A DNA stretch of 44,266 bases from CARZYU01 sp964370085 (GTDB lineage: Bacteria; Bacillota_I; Bacilli_A; RF39; UBA660): NCBI GenBank assembly GCA_964370085.1, contig CAYJHI010000003.1, forward strand, positions 1 to 44,266. The letters are read 5' to 3'. Position numbers and translations under genes: made by a program. The first letter of the stretch is position 1; every line of letters starts with the position of its first letter. The notes under the pieces were generated by a model that was given only the letters and a program-made list of their open reading frames with translations, did no database searches and was not told the DNA's origin. Below, one piece after another: positions 15,718-22,706 of this stretch.

Positions 15718-17368
15718 AAACTTCTTGAATTACAGTAATAATCATAGGTTTAGATTCTGTTTGGTTATAATAAAACTTACCAAGTTTATCACGAACCTCT
15801 GTCTTAATTTTAGTATAATCAACTTTTTTTGTATCTGTTTCAATAGAAGCTTTGATTATATCAAAACAAATTTCCTGAGTCTTCACTAATATTTCTTGGT
15901 TCTCTTTTACATAAACAAAACCTCTAGTCAAAATTTCAGGACCTGCCAAAATATCTTTAGTTTGTTTATTTAAAGTACAGCTAACGATAACTATACCATT
16001 TTCCCCTAACATTTCTCGATCTTTTAACACTACTTCCCCTATATCTGTAGGATTATGTCCATCTATTAATACATCATCAACTTCAATTTTTTCAAACGAA
16101 TCTATCAACTTACCATTGTCAAAAGTAACAACATCACCATTTTGTTTTAATAATATATTACCTTTATCAATACCTATATCCTCTGCAACTTCAGCATTAA
16201 AACACTGATGACGGTATTCCCCTTTAACAGGAAAATAATATTTTGGATTCATCAAATTTAACATCAGCATTAAATCTTCACGAGAAGCGTGATGTAAAAG
16301 ATGTTTTTTATGTGATAAAGAAACAACATTAACATTATTTTTAGCAATATCATCCATTATAACAGCTAATCTTTTTTCTACACCTTCATATGATGGCTCA
16401 GAAATGAAAATTGTATCAGTTTCCTTTAATTTAATATATTTATCAAATCCTTTAACAATTCTATCTAAATTAGCAAACGGTTTCTCTTTTTCGTCTGAAA
16501 TCAATACAACAGTATTCTTATCATTCAAATCAGACAAATCCCCTATTTTGTTATTATCAATAAATAAATAGTTTGTTTTAATAGCTTCTTCCACTAAATT
16601 TTTCAAAACCTTACCCATAAATACAATTTTCCTATTTGATTCATTAACAACATTAAATATTTCTTGTATTCTATAAATATGAGCTGGCAATACAGTAACT
16701 ATAATTCTATCATTTGTTCTATTAAATAATTCTCTAATAAATCCTTCAACTCTATTAAACGGACTAGTATGTCCAGGTCTCTCAGCATATATTGATTCAG
16801 ATAATAAACATAAAACTCCTTGTTTTCCAACATAAGCAAGCTTTCCTATATCAGTTTTATAATTACCCATCATTGTAGAATCAAAAACAAAGTCTCCAGT
16901 ATAAACAATTGCTCCATCTGGTGTATATAACACAAAGCAAACAGCATCCGGGATTGAATGAGAAACACTTATAGGAAAAACACTACATTCTCCAAATGAA
17001 ATTTTAGAATGAGGTCTAATTTCTTTTAAAACTGATGAACTAACTTGCTGCGAAGTCAACTCTTGTTTAAGAACCTCCATTGTAAATTTAGTAGCATATA
17101 TATTAATATCTTTTAAATCATGTAGCAAATCAGGTACTGCACCCATATTGCTTTCATGACCATGAGATAAAAATATTCCTTTTATTCTATTTTTATTCTC
17201 CTTTAAAAATTTAAAATTAGGAATTATATAATCAATTCCTAGAGACCTTCCATTACTGTACTTAAGACCAGCATCAAAAACGAATAAATCACCATTCACG
17301 TCAACAACATACATGTTTTTTCCATTTTCGTTTAATCCACCTAATCCAAATATTTTTATTTTACTCAT
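15716..17368 (-). CDS. rnj: RNase J-family protein with degenerate metal site (J2-like)
   Basis: 550 residues, full length for RNase J (beta-lactamase, beta-CASP and C-terminal domains). RNase J enzymes cut and 5'-3' degrade RNA using two zinc ions held by HxHxDH. Here that motif reads H69-G-H71-E-S73-N74: the usual Asp-His is replaced by Ser-Asn. Other ligand positions remain (His137 in VSHSIPD, Asp159 in YTGDF, and a His of LLHHASRED). The proline/glycine-rich phosphate-binding block of active family members is also altered (FISEPSYEGVE). This resembles Bacillus RNase J2, a weak enzyme that pairs with J1. The ATG at 17368 follows AAAGGAG. It lies 18 bases downstream of rnc in the same unit. 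Confidence 0.93.
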   Translation of the reverse strand: MSKIKIFGLGGLNENGKNMYVVDVNGDLFVFDAGLKYSNGRSLGIDYIIPNFKFLKENKNRIKGIFLSHGHESNMGAVPDLLHDLKDINIYATKFTMEVLKQELTSQQVSSSVLKEIRPHSKISFGECSVFPISVSHSIPDAVCFVLYTPDGAIVYTGDFVFDSTMMGNYKTDIGKLAYVGKQGVLCLLSESIYAERPGHTSPFNRVEGFIRELFNRTNDRIIVTVLPAHIYRIQEIFNVVNESNRKIVFMGKVLKNLVEEAIKTNYLFIDNNKIGDLSDLNDKNTVVLISDEKEKPFANLDRIVKGFDKYIKLKETDTIFISEPSYEGVEKRLAVIMDDIAKNNVNVVSLSHKKHLLHHASREDLMLMLNLMNPKYYFPVKGEYRHQCFNAEVAEDIGIDKGNILLKQNGDVVTFDNGKLIDSFEKIEVDDVLIDGHNPTDIGEVVLKDREMLGENGIVIVSCTLNKQTKDILAGPEILTRGFVYVKENQEILVKTQEICFDIIKASIETDTKKVDYTKIKTEVRDKLGKFYYNQTESKPMIITVIQEV

Positions 17369-17386
17369 AATTTCTCCTTTCAATTA

Positions 17387-18061
17387 TTATTTCTTGATTT
17401 TCGCTAATTTATCAATTGCATTTTTTGCTGCTTCCTGCTCCGCTTCCTTTTTACTTTTTGCAGAACCTGTTCCATATATAATTTCATCTATTCTAACTTC
17501 AACAACAAATTGTTTATCATGTGAAGGACCAAATTCATCAATCACCGAATATATTAAACTACGCTTTTCAGTTTGAACTAATTCTTGTAACATAGATTTA
17601 TAATCATTAAAAAATCGAACAGATGAATCATTTATATAAGGAATGATTATTTTAAAAACTGTTCTCTTAGCAGTGGAATAACCCAAATCTATATATATAG
17701 CACCTATAAGGGATTCAAAAATATCAGCCATAATTGCTTTTTTATATTTCCCACCGGACATCAACTCTCCATGTCCAACCTTTATATATTTGCTTAAATC
17801 TAGAGAAGTTGCATAAAAAGACAATGCATTTTCACAAACATATTCCGCCCTTATTTTTGTCATTTTACCTTCTTCTTCGAATTTGTTACTATAAAGATAA
17901 TCAGAAACAATTAAATCAACAACAGCATCACCTAAAAATTCTAATCTTTCATAATCTTGCTTCAATTTATGTTCATTAACATAAGAAGAATGCGAAAACG
18001 CTTTTGTATACAACGATAAATCTTTTGGTACAATTTCTAATTTTTCAAATAAGTCTTTCAT
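17387..18061 (-). CDS. rnc: Ribonuclease III
   Basis: 224 residues. RNase III cleaves double-stranded RNA in rRNA processing and mRNA turnover. The catalytic signature YERLEFLGDAVVDLIVSDYL is at about 40-58, with the second acidic cluster MADIFESLIGAIYIDLG near 110. The C-terminal double-stranded RNA-binding domain ends in GSAKSKKEAEQEAAKNAID. It is co-oriented with the RNase J-like gene 18 bases downstream, making an RNA-decay pair. Confidence 0.97.
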   Translation of the reverse strand: MKDLFEKLEIVPKDLSLYTKAFSHSSYVNEHKLKQDYERLEFLGDAVVDLIVSDYLYSNKFEEEGKMTKIRAEYVCENALSFYATSLDLSKYIKVGHGELMSGGKYKKAIMADIFESLIGAIYIDLGYSTAKRTVFKIIIPYINDSSVRFFNDYKSMLQELVQTEKRSLIYSVIDEFGPSHDKQFVVEVRIDEIIYGTGSAKSKKEAEQEAAKNAIDKLAKIKK

Positions 18062-18139
18062 ATAACCACCGCATACATTATATCAAAAAAAGTAATAAAA
18101 GTATAGTTTTATTGCTTTAAAAGTAAAAATATAGTAGAA

Positions 18140-18145
18140 TATAAT
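18140..18145 (+). promoter_or_regulatory. Probable -10 of yidD
   Basis: A perfect TATAAT stands 11 bases upstream of the yidD start codon; the best -35 (TTTAAA, 18-base spacing) is weak. Confidence 0.4.
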
Positions 18146-18156
18146 AAGGTGATATA

Positions 18157-18384
18157 GTGAAAAAAATATTAGTTCAATTAATTAATGTCTATCAAAATAT
18201 ACCAGGAGAATGGCACAACATGTGTCGACATTACCCTACATGCTCAGAGTACACAAAACAAGCAATAATAAAATATGGATCAATCAAAGGAAGTTATCTA
18301 GGCATAAAAAGAATTATTAAATGCAATCCGTTAGGAAGACACGGAATAGACTTAGTTCCAATCCAGAAAGAGGTGAAAAAATGA
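18157..18384 (+). CDS. yidD: Membrane protein insertion efficiency factor YidD
   Basis: 75 residues with the family signature CRHYPTCSEYTKQAI, GSYLGIKRIIKCNPL and GRHGIDLVP. YidD is a small membrane-associated protein that helps YidC-dependent insertion. The start is GTG, preceded by AAGGTGAT. Its TGA stop overlaps the ATG of the lipoprotein gene (ATGA), so the two are coupled. Confidence 0.97.
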   Translation: MKKILVQLINVYQNIPGEWHNMCRHYPTCSEYTKQAIIKYGSIKGSYLGIKRIIKCNPLGRHGIDLVPIQKEVKK

Positions 18385-19244
18385 AAAAAATATTAAAAAT
18401 CGCTGCTATAACTGCACTATTACCTTTATTAAACGGTTGTAGTGATAACAAGGAAGAAAATTTACAAATAGTTACTACTTCATATCCGATTGAATATGTT
18501 ACAAACATACTATATGGGGAGTATTCTATGATTACTTCAATATATCCCGACTCAATAGAAATTGAAAACCATGAACTAACAGATAAACAATTAACAAATT
18601 ACAGTAATTCAGATTTATTTATATACAATGGATTAAGTAATGAAAAAGATACAACAATACAATTATTAGAAAAAAATCCCAATTTAAACATTATTGATAG
18701 TGCATACGTATTAGAAATAGAAAACGGAATAGAAGAACTATGGTTAAATCCTTCCAATTTACTGATGATGGGCCAAAACATAAAAATAGGACTAAATGAA
18801 TATATAGACAGCAGCTTTTTAAAACAAGAAATTAATGATAATTATGAGGAATTGAAGGTAACATTATCCGAATTAGACGCAGAAATTAAATTAATGGCAC
18901 AAACAGCTAAAAACAAAACATTAATAGTGGCCAACGATAGTCTTAAATACTTGGAAAAGTATGGATTAACAGTCATTTCACTAGAAGAAAATCAAGAACT
19001 ATTAACAAAGGATATAAATTTAGTAAAGACATTATATGGTAATAATGAGCTAACTTATATGTTTATGATTGAAGATACAACAATAAGCAATGAAATTCAG
19101 ACAATAATCGATGAAAACAATATAACTATACTCCCAATAAACAAATTAGATAATTTAAGTGAAGAAGAAAGAGATAACAACGAAAACTATATAACTTTAA
19201 TGAATAAAAACATTGAACAGTTAAAAAAAGAATTATATCAATAA
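18381..19244 (+). CDS. ZnuA-like (metal ABC substrate-binding) lipoprotein with depleted ligands
   Basis: 287 residues. Signal peptide with lipobox LLNGC, so Cys20 would be lipidated. The fold follows zinc/manganese-binding proteins of the ZnuA/TroA type: TTSYPIEYVTNILYG, SDLFIYNGLSNE, a WLNP block and a KYLEKYGLTVISL block. Of the usual ligands, His64 (ENHELT) is present, but the His of DPHxWLDP is missing (EELWLNP, 118-124) and the His before the YxxxYGL block is Asn185; an acidic residue remains at 231/232. No permease or ATPase gene is nearby. The ATG at 18381 overlaps the yidD stop and follows AGAGGTG. Loss of metal binding is likely but unproven. Confidence 0.82.
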   Translation: MKKILKIAAITALLPLLNGCSDNKEENLQIVTTSYPIEYVTNILYGEYSMITSIYPDSIEIENHELTDKQLTNYSNSDLFIYNGLSNEKDTTIQLLEKNPNLNIIDSAYVLEIENGIEELWLNPSNLLMMGQNIKIGLNEYIDSSFLKQEINDNYEELKVTLSELDAEIKLMAQTAKNKTLIVANDSLKYLEKYGLTVISLEENQELLTKDINLVKTLYGNNELTYMFMIEDTTISNEIQTIIDENNITILPINKLDNLSEEERDNNENYITLMNKNIEQLKKELYQ

Positions 19245-19254
19245 TTCTTTTTTT
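19223..19254 (+). terminator. Terminator of the yidD-lipoprotein unit
   Basis: A long AT-rich stem (AAAGAATTAT/ATAATTCTTT extended by A:T pairs, loop 19237-19240) ends in a T run at 19248-19254. The lipoprotein stop lies within it. Confidence 0.85.
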
Positions 19255-19322
19255 CATTTTCAACAAACCATATAAAGAAAAAATGAAATTATAAAAAAAT
19301 ATTACTTCAAAATAAGAAATAA

Positions 19323-19341
19323 TTCATTTTACAAAAATGAA
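19323..19341. repeat. Inverted repeat TTCATTTT-ACA-AAAATGAA at the endonuclease promoter
   Basis: A perfect 8-3-8 inverted repeat covers the proposed -35 hexamer of the downstream restriction gene. A second copy of the half-sites stands at 19253-19260 and 19280-19287, further upstream. The position suits an operator, but AT-rich chance matches cannot be excluded. Confidence 0.5.
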
Positions 19342-19356
19342 AATATAGAATATATT
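19328..19356 (+). promoter_or_regulatory. Promoter of the restriction endonuclease gene
   Basis: TTTACA (19328-19333), 17 bases, TATATT (19351-19356). Transcription would start near 19363, at the ribosome binding site, so the leader would be very short. Confidence 0.5.
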
Positions 19357-19375
19357 TACTAAGAGGTGAAAAAAA

Positions 19376-20110
19376 ATCAAAGAAAATGTAAGTGAACTAA
19401 TAAAAAAATTTGAAAACATAAAAAAAGTTGGATGGATAAAAACCAATAATTCAAATAAAAATCAAGGAGGGATATTATATGAAACATTAGTCGGGATAAA
19501 AAACAATAAGAATCCCTGGGCTGATATAAACAACATTGAAATAAAAACCAAACTTAAAAATAAAAATCACAAAATAACACTTTTAGCAATAGAACCAAAT
19601 TCGAACTATTGCGAAGCAAACAGTTTAAACGAAAAATATGGGACATTTGTAAAAGAAAAAAATATCAAAATATTAAAAATTGAAATACAAGGAAATAATT
19701 TTGTGAGACTAAATGGATATGACTTTAAGGCTTTAGTTTCGTATAAAAACCAAAAAATATATATATGCATTTGTAAAAATTATAAACTTTATTCAAAAAC
19801 AGTATATTGGACATTTGAGCATATAAAAAAAAGAATAGAAAGCAAACTAAATATACTAATGCTTATTAAAAGTGAAAAAAAAATAACTTCTGAAGGCATA
19901 TATTATAAATACACAACAGTAGATATATATGAAAAACTAATATTTAGAAATTTTTTGAAACTTATCGAGACAGGAAAAATAACAATAAAATTCAATGTAG
20001 GAATATATAATGGAAAATATAAAAATGGTGAAACACACAACCACGGAACATCATTTTTAATTGATGAAAAATATATATCATTCTTATACCAAAAAAAAAA
20101 TCTCAATTGA
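19376..20110 (+). CDS. MvaI/BcnI-type restriction endonuclease, apparent ATC start
   Basis: One uninterrupted frame from 19370 to the TGA at 20110 contains no ATG, GTG or TTG before 19703. A strong site, AAGAGGTGA, stands 7 bases before an ATC at 19376, and starting there gives 244 residues, about the length of the family. Features: NQGGILYETLVGI (29-41), then D50, E55 and K57 in ADINNIEIKTK, a PD-(D/E)xK catalytic centre, and a C-terminal block GETHNHGTSFLIDEKYISFL. These match the MvaI/BcnI family (enzymes cutting CC-W/S-GG class sites as monomers). If GTG at 19703 were the start, the catalytic centre would be lost. No methyltransferase gene is nearby. It is either initiated at a rare codon or is a start-loss allele. 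The 3' end overlaps the tRNA-array terminator. Confidence 0.8.
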   Translation: MKENVSELIKKFENIKKVGWIKTNNSNKNQGGILYETLVGIKNNKNPWADINNIEIKTKLKNKNHKITLLAIEPNSNYCEANSLNEKYGTFVKEKNIKILKIEIQGNNFVRLNGYDFKALVSYKNQKIYICICKNYKLYSKTVYWTFEHIKKRIESKLNILMLIKSEKKITSEGIYYKYTTVDIYEKLIFRNFLKLIETGKITIKFNVGIYNGKYKNGETHNHGTSFLIDEKYISFLYQKKNLN

Positions 20111-20114
20111 GATT
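20091..20114 (-). terminator. Terminator of the tRNA operon
   Basis: The palindrome AATCTCAATTGAGATT (20099-20114) is followed on the minus strand by ten T. It ends the 12-tRNA transcript and lies inside the 3' end of the converging restriction gene. Confidence 0.9.
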
Positions 20115-20124
20115 AAATAAAAAA

Positions 20125-20201
20125 TGGTCGGGAAGACAGGATTTGAACCTGCAACCCCTTGGTCCCAAACCAAGTGCTCTACCAAGTTGAGCCACTTCCC
20201 G
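20125..20201 (-). tRNA. tRNA-Pro(TGG)
   Basis: Acceptor CGGGAAG/CTTCCCG, anticodon loop TTTGGGA (TGG), CCA encoded. Last gene of the 12-tRNA operon. Confidence 0.97.
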
Positions 20202-20206
20202 AAATA

Positions 20207-20283
20207 TGGTGCGCTCGAAGGGAGTCGAACCCCTGACCTTTTGGTTCGTAGCCAAACACTCTATCCAGCTGAGCTACGAGCGC
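20207..20283 (-). tRNA. tRNA-Arg(ACG)
   Basis: Acceptor GCGCTCG/CGAGCGC, anticodon loop CTACGAA (ACG, presumably inosine-modified to read CGN), CCA encoded. Eleventh in the operon. Confidence 0.97.
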
Positions 20284-20328
20284 ATGCTAACGTACAATAT
20301 ATACAATATATAATAACAAATAAACATA

Positions 20329-20404
20329 TGGTGGCTCCGGCTGGAATCGAACCAGCGACACAAGGATTTTCAGTCCTTTGCTCTACCGACTGAGCTATGA
20401 AGCC
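20329..20404 (-). tRNA. tRNA-Phe(GAA)
   Basis: Acceptor GGCTTCA/CGGAGCC with wobble/mismatch near the base, anticodon loop CTGAAAA (GAA), CCA encoded. Tenth in the operon; the longest spacer (45 bases, AT-rich, featureless) separates it from tRNA-Arg. Confidence 0.97.
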
Positions 20405-20409
20405 ATAAA

Positions 20410-20486
20410 TGGCGGTCTCAACGGGACTCGAACCCGCGATCTTCTGCGTGACAGGCAGACGTGTTAACCAACTGCACTATGGAACC
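20410..20486 (-). tRNA. tRNA-Asp(GTC)
   Basis: Acceptor GGTTCCA/TGAGACC (one C-A mismatch), anticodon loop CTGTCAC (GTC), discriminator G as expected for Asp, CCA encoded. Ninth in the operon. Confidence 0.96.
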
Positions 20487-20492
20487 AAATAT

Positions 20493-20569
<77 letters not shown>

Positions 20570-20598
20570 ATAAAAACTAAAATACAATATATAACATA

Positions 20599-20691
20599 TG
20601 GCGGAGGAAGAGGGATTTGAACCCCCGCATCGCTCACACGATCTGTCGGTTTTCAAGACCGATCCCTTCAGCCAAACTTGGGTATTCCTCC
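20599..20691 (-). tRNA. tRNA-Ser(TGA)
   Basis: Class II tRNA with a long variable arm; acceptor GGAGGAA/TTCCTCC, anticodon loop CTTGAAA (TGA), discriminator G, CCA encoded. Seventh in the operon. Confidence 0.97.
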
Positions 20692-20697
20692 ATATTA

Positions 20698-20786
20698 TGG
20701 TGCCTAAGGCCGGACTTGAACCGGCACGAGGTTTAAATCTCGCAGGATTTTAAGTCCTGTGCGTCTACCTGTTCCGCCACTCAGGC
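20698..20786 (-). tRNA. tRNA-Leu(TAA)
   Basis: Class II tRNA with a long variable arm; acceptor GCCTGAG/CTTAGGC, anticodon loop CTTAAAA (TAA), CCA encoded. Sixth in the operon. Confidence 0.97.
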
Positions 20787-20793
20787 ATAATAA

Positions 20794-20869
20794 TGGTGAT
20801 CCGCTGGAGATTCGAACTCCAGACCCTTTGATTAAAAGTCAAATGCTCTACCAACTGAGCTAGCGGATC
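20794..20869 (-). tRNA. tRNA-Lys(TTT)
   Basis: Acceptor GATCCGC/GCGGATC, anticodon loop CTTTTAA (TTT), CCA encoded. Fifth in the operon. Confidence 0.97.
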
Positions 20870-20883
20870 AAAAAAATAAATAA

Positions 20884-20958
20884 TGGCTGCCTCGGTTAGA
20901 TTCGAACTAACGCATGTCAGAGTCAAAGTCTGATGCCTTACCGCTTGGCTACGAGGCA
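20884..20958 (-). tRNA. tRNA-Gln(TTG)
   Basis: Acceptor TGCCTCG/CGAGGCA with a U1-A72 pair and discriminator G, typical of Gln; anticodon loop CTTTGAC (TTG), CCA encoded. Fourth in the operon. Confidence 0.97.
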
Positions 20959-20966
20959 AAACACAG

Positions 20967-21050
20967 TGGTGGAGAGAGATGGATTTGAACCATCGAACCC
21001 TAAGGAACAGATTTACAGTCTGCCGCGTTTGGCCACTTCGCTATCCCTCC
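20967..21050 (-). tRNA. tRNA-Tyr(GTA)
   Basis: Class II tRNA with a long variable arm; acceptor GGAGGGA/TCTCTCC, anticodon loop CTGTAAA (GTA), CCA encoded. Third in the operon. Confidence 0.97.
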
Positions 21051-21060
21051 ATTAAAAAAG

Positions 21061-21136
21061 TGGTGCCGAAAACAGGACTTGAACCCGTAACCTACTGATT
21101 ACAAATCAGTTGCTCTACCAATTGAGCTATTTCGGC
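21061..21136 (-). tRNA. tRNA-Thr(TGT)
   Basis: Acceptor GCCGAAA/TTTCGGC, anticodon loop TTTGTAA (TGT), CCA encoded. Second in the operon; with the separate GGT species it covers all Thr codons. Confidence 0.97.
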
Positions 21137-21140
21137 AACA

Positions 21141-21217
21141 TGGTGGGCGATATAGGACTCGAACCTATGACCCCCTGCTTGTAAGGCAGGTGCTCTAACC
21201 AACTGAGCTAATCGCCC
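21141..21217 (-). tRNA. tRNA-Val(TAC)
   Basis: Acceptor GGGCGAT/ATCGCCC, anticodon loop CTTACAA (TAC), CCA encoded. First gene of the operon, about 16 bases after the predicted transcript start. Confidence 0.97.
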
Positions 21218-21239
21218 GCAATTTCTTGATGACTTATAT

Positions 21240-21268
21240 AATATAACAATTTTTTTTTGTTTTGTCAA
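21240..21268 (-). promoter_or_regulatory. SigA-type promoter of the tRNA operon
   Basis: A perfect TTGACA (21268-21263), a 17-base spacer and TATATT (21245-21240). It is the best -35 in the window, as expected for a tRNA operon, and sits directly after the S1-protein gene. Confidence 0.9.
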
Positions 21269-21286
21269 CTGTATATCAATTTTTTT

Positions 21287-21643
21287 TTATTTTTTTATAG
21301 AATATTCCATTTCTTTCATATCAACCCATTTAGACAACTCTCTTTTCAGTGATTGAAAGCCATCTTTAGTCTCATTAATTTTATATTTTTTTCTAATAGA
21401 TTCTCTATAATCAATACCTTTAATAGACAATTTTAAACGACAGTTATCAGAATCAACTTGAAGAATCTTAGTTTTAATAGTCTCTCCAATTGAAACATAA
21501 TCAAAAACATTTCTAACAAAATCCTCAGATATTTCTGAAATATGAATTAACCCAGAATAAAATTCATCGAACCCAACAAAAACACCATACTTTTCAACGC
21601 CTGTTACAGTACCTTTGATTATTTTTCCCACTTCATATTTCAT
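21287..21643 (-). CDS. S1-domain RNA-binding protein (YugI/GSP13-like)
   Basis: 118 residues from the ATG at 21643 (a GTG directly before it is an alternative). Residues 3-72 form one S1 RNA-binding domain: GKIIKGTVTGVEKYGVFVGF, GLIHISEIS and RLKLSIKGID. The basic C-terminal tail (about 73-118) is extra. The size and layout match Bacillus YugI, a ribosome-associated general stress protein. GGGTGAT precedes the start. There is no terminator between it and the tRNA promoter, so some read-through into the tRNA operon is possible. Confidence 0.87.
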   Translation of the reverse strand: MKYEVGKIIKGTVTGVEKYGVFVGFDEFYSGLIHISEISEDFVRNVFDYVSIGETIKTKILQVDSDNCRLKLSIKGIDYRESIRKKYKINETKDGFQSLKRELSKWVDMKEMEYSIKK

Positions 21644-21684
21644 CACGTTTAATCACCCATTTCAAATGGATTATAACATAATAT

Positions 21685-22629
21685 TCAATTCTTATCAAGC
21701 CACGTAATTTTAAACAAAGTGTACTCCTTGGATAAAAATTCTATAATAGAAATAACCTTTTCTTGATATTCTTCGCTTTTCTTCAAAAGAAAAGAAACTT
21801 CTTCTTCCGATATACATAAAGAAAATATATCTTCACAAATAGCAAAAAAATATGTTGGAAATAAAAGTCTAGCAATCAACAAGTTGATTTCTAGCAAAGA
21901 TAACCCCAATTTTTTAATATGCGAAAATAGCTGGTAAGGAGTATTAGATTTAAAAAAAATGAAAAATTTAATAATTTCAGATATATCTCTTATTCTTAAG
22001 TCAATAGTTAAGTTTGTAGGAAACAAGAAAAAATTTCCTTTTTTCCTATAATTCCATAAATTATGAGAAACTGCCAAAAGAGAACTATCAAAATCAGATT
22101 GCTTCTCAATCAATAAAGTCAAGTATAAAATTGCGTTCTCAGCCATTCCAATATAATAAGATGACACTGTATTCAAGATAGGAAATTTACCTTTTAAATG
22201 TATCATTTGTTTTTCAAAATAATCAATCTTATTTTGCCATAAAATTTTCCATCTAAAAACATAATTATTGGAATTATCACTAATTTCATACGGTAACCAC
22301 AGTCTAGGCAAAGATTCAAAGATAGTTTCAATTTTTAATTCAAATACACTAGCAAATAAAAAATCATTTATCATTTTACACAACAAGTACTTCTTACCGT
22401 TGTGTGAAAAAAACAAATTATTAGTCTCTGTCAAAACAAGCGAGTAATTAATTAAATCCCGAGAAAGTAAATACTTATTAATTGAAAACACTAAATTCAA
22501 ATCAAAAGTATACTCATCTATAATTAGCAATTTATATGAATCACATTTAGTAAAAACACTATAATTATCGCCCTCTTTAATAATTCTGTTAATTGGAATT
22601 TTATATTCATATTCTATTTTTTCACGCAT
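21685..22629 (-). CDS. Putative kinase-fold protein (CotS/YutH-like), low similarity
   Basis: 314 residues from the ATG at 22629, which follows AGGTGAT. No catalytic kinase motif is obvious. The N-terminal part resembles the N-lobe of spore-coat CotS/YutH proteins: KEGDNYSVFTKCDSYKLLII, then LVLTETNNLFFSHNGKKYLL CKM in the place where those proteins have a short T-x-x-G-x-x-F-x-x-x-x-G-K-x-Y-x-L segment. The remainder is Phe/Leu/Ile-rich and helical. It follows pbpB on the same strand. Another CotS-family gene (ysxE) occurs at the far end of the window. The family assignment is tentative. Confidence 0.5.
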   Translation of the reverse strand: MREKIEYEYKIPINRIIKEGDNYSVFTKCDSYKLLIIDEYTFDLNLVFSINKYLLSRDLINYSLVLTETNNLFFSHNGKKYLLCKMINDFLFASVFELKIETIFESLPRLWLPYEISDNSNNYVFRWKILWQNKIDYFEKQMIHLKGKFPILNTVSSYYIGMAENAILYLTLLIEKQSDFDSSLLAVSHNLWNYRKKGNFFLFPTNLTIDLRIRDISEIIKFFIFFKSNTPYQLFSHIKKLGLSLLEINLLIARLLFPTYFFAICEDIFSLCISEEEVSFLLKKSEEYQEKVISIIEFLSKEYTLFKITWLDKN

Positions 22630-22706
22630 TATATTTATCACCTATACACAGTAAAAATATATGCAATTATATAACATTTATAACTATTTCTCTCGATTTA
22701 ATTTTA

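Noticed and set aside
19245..20125. Integrated element at the tRNA-Pro end
   Set aside because: The restriction gene abuts the tRNA operon, but there is no integrase, no direct repeat of the tRNA 3' end and no other cargo gene.
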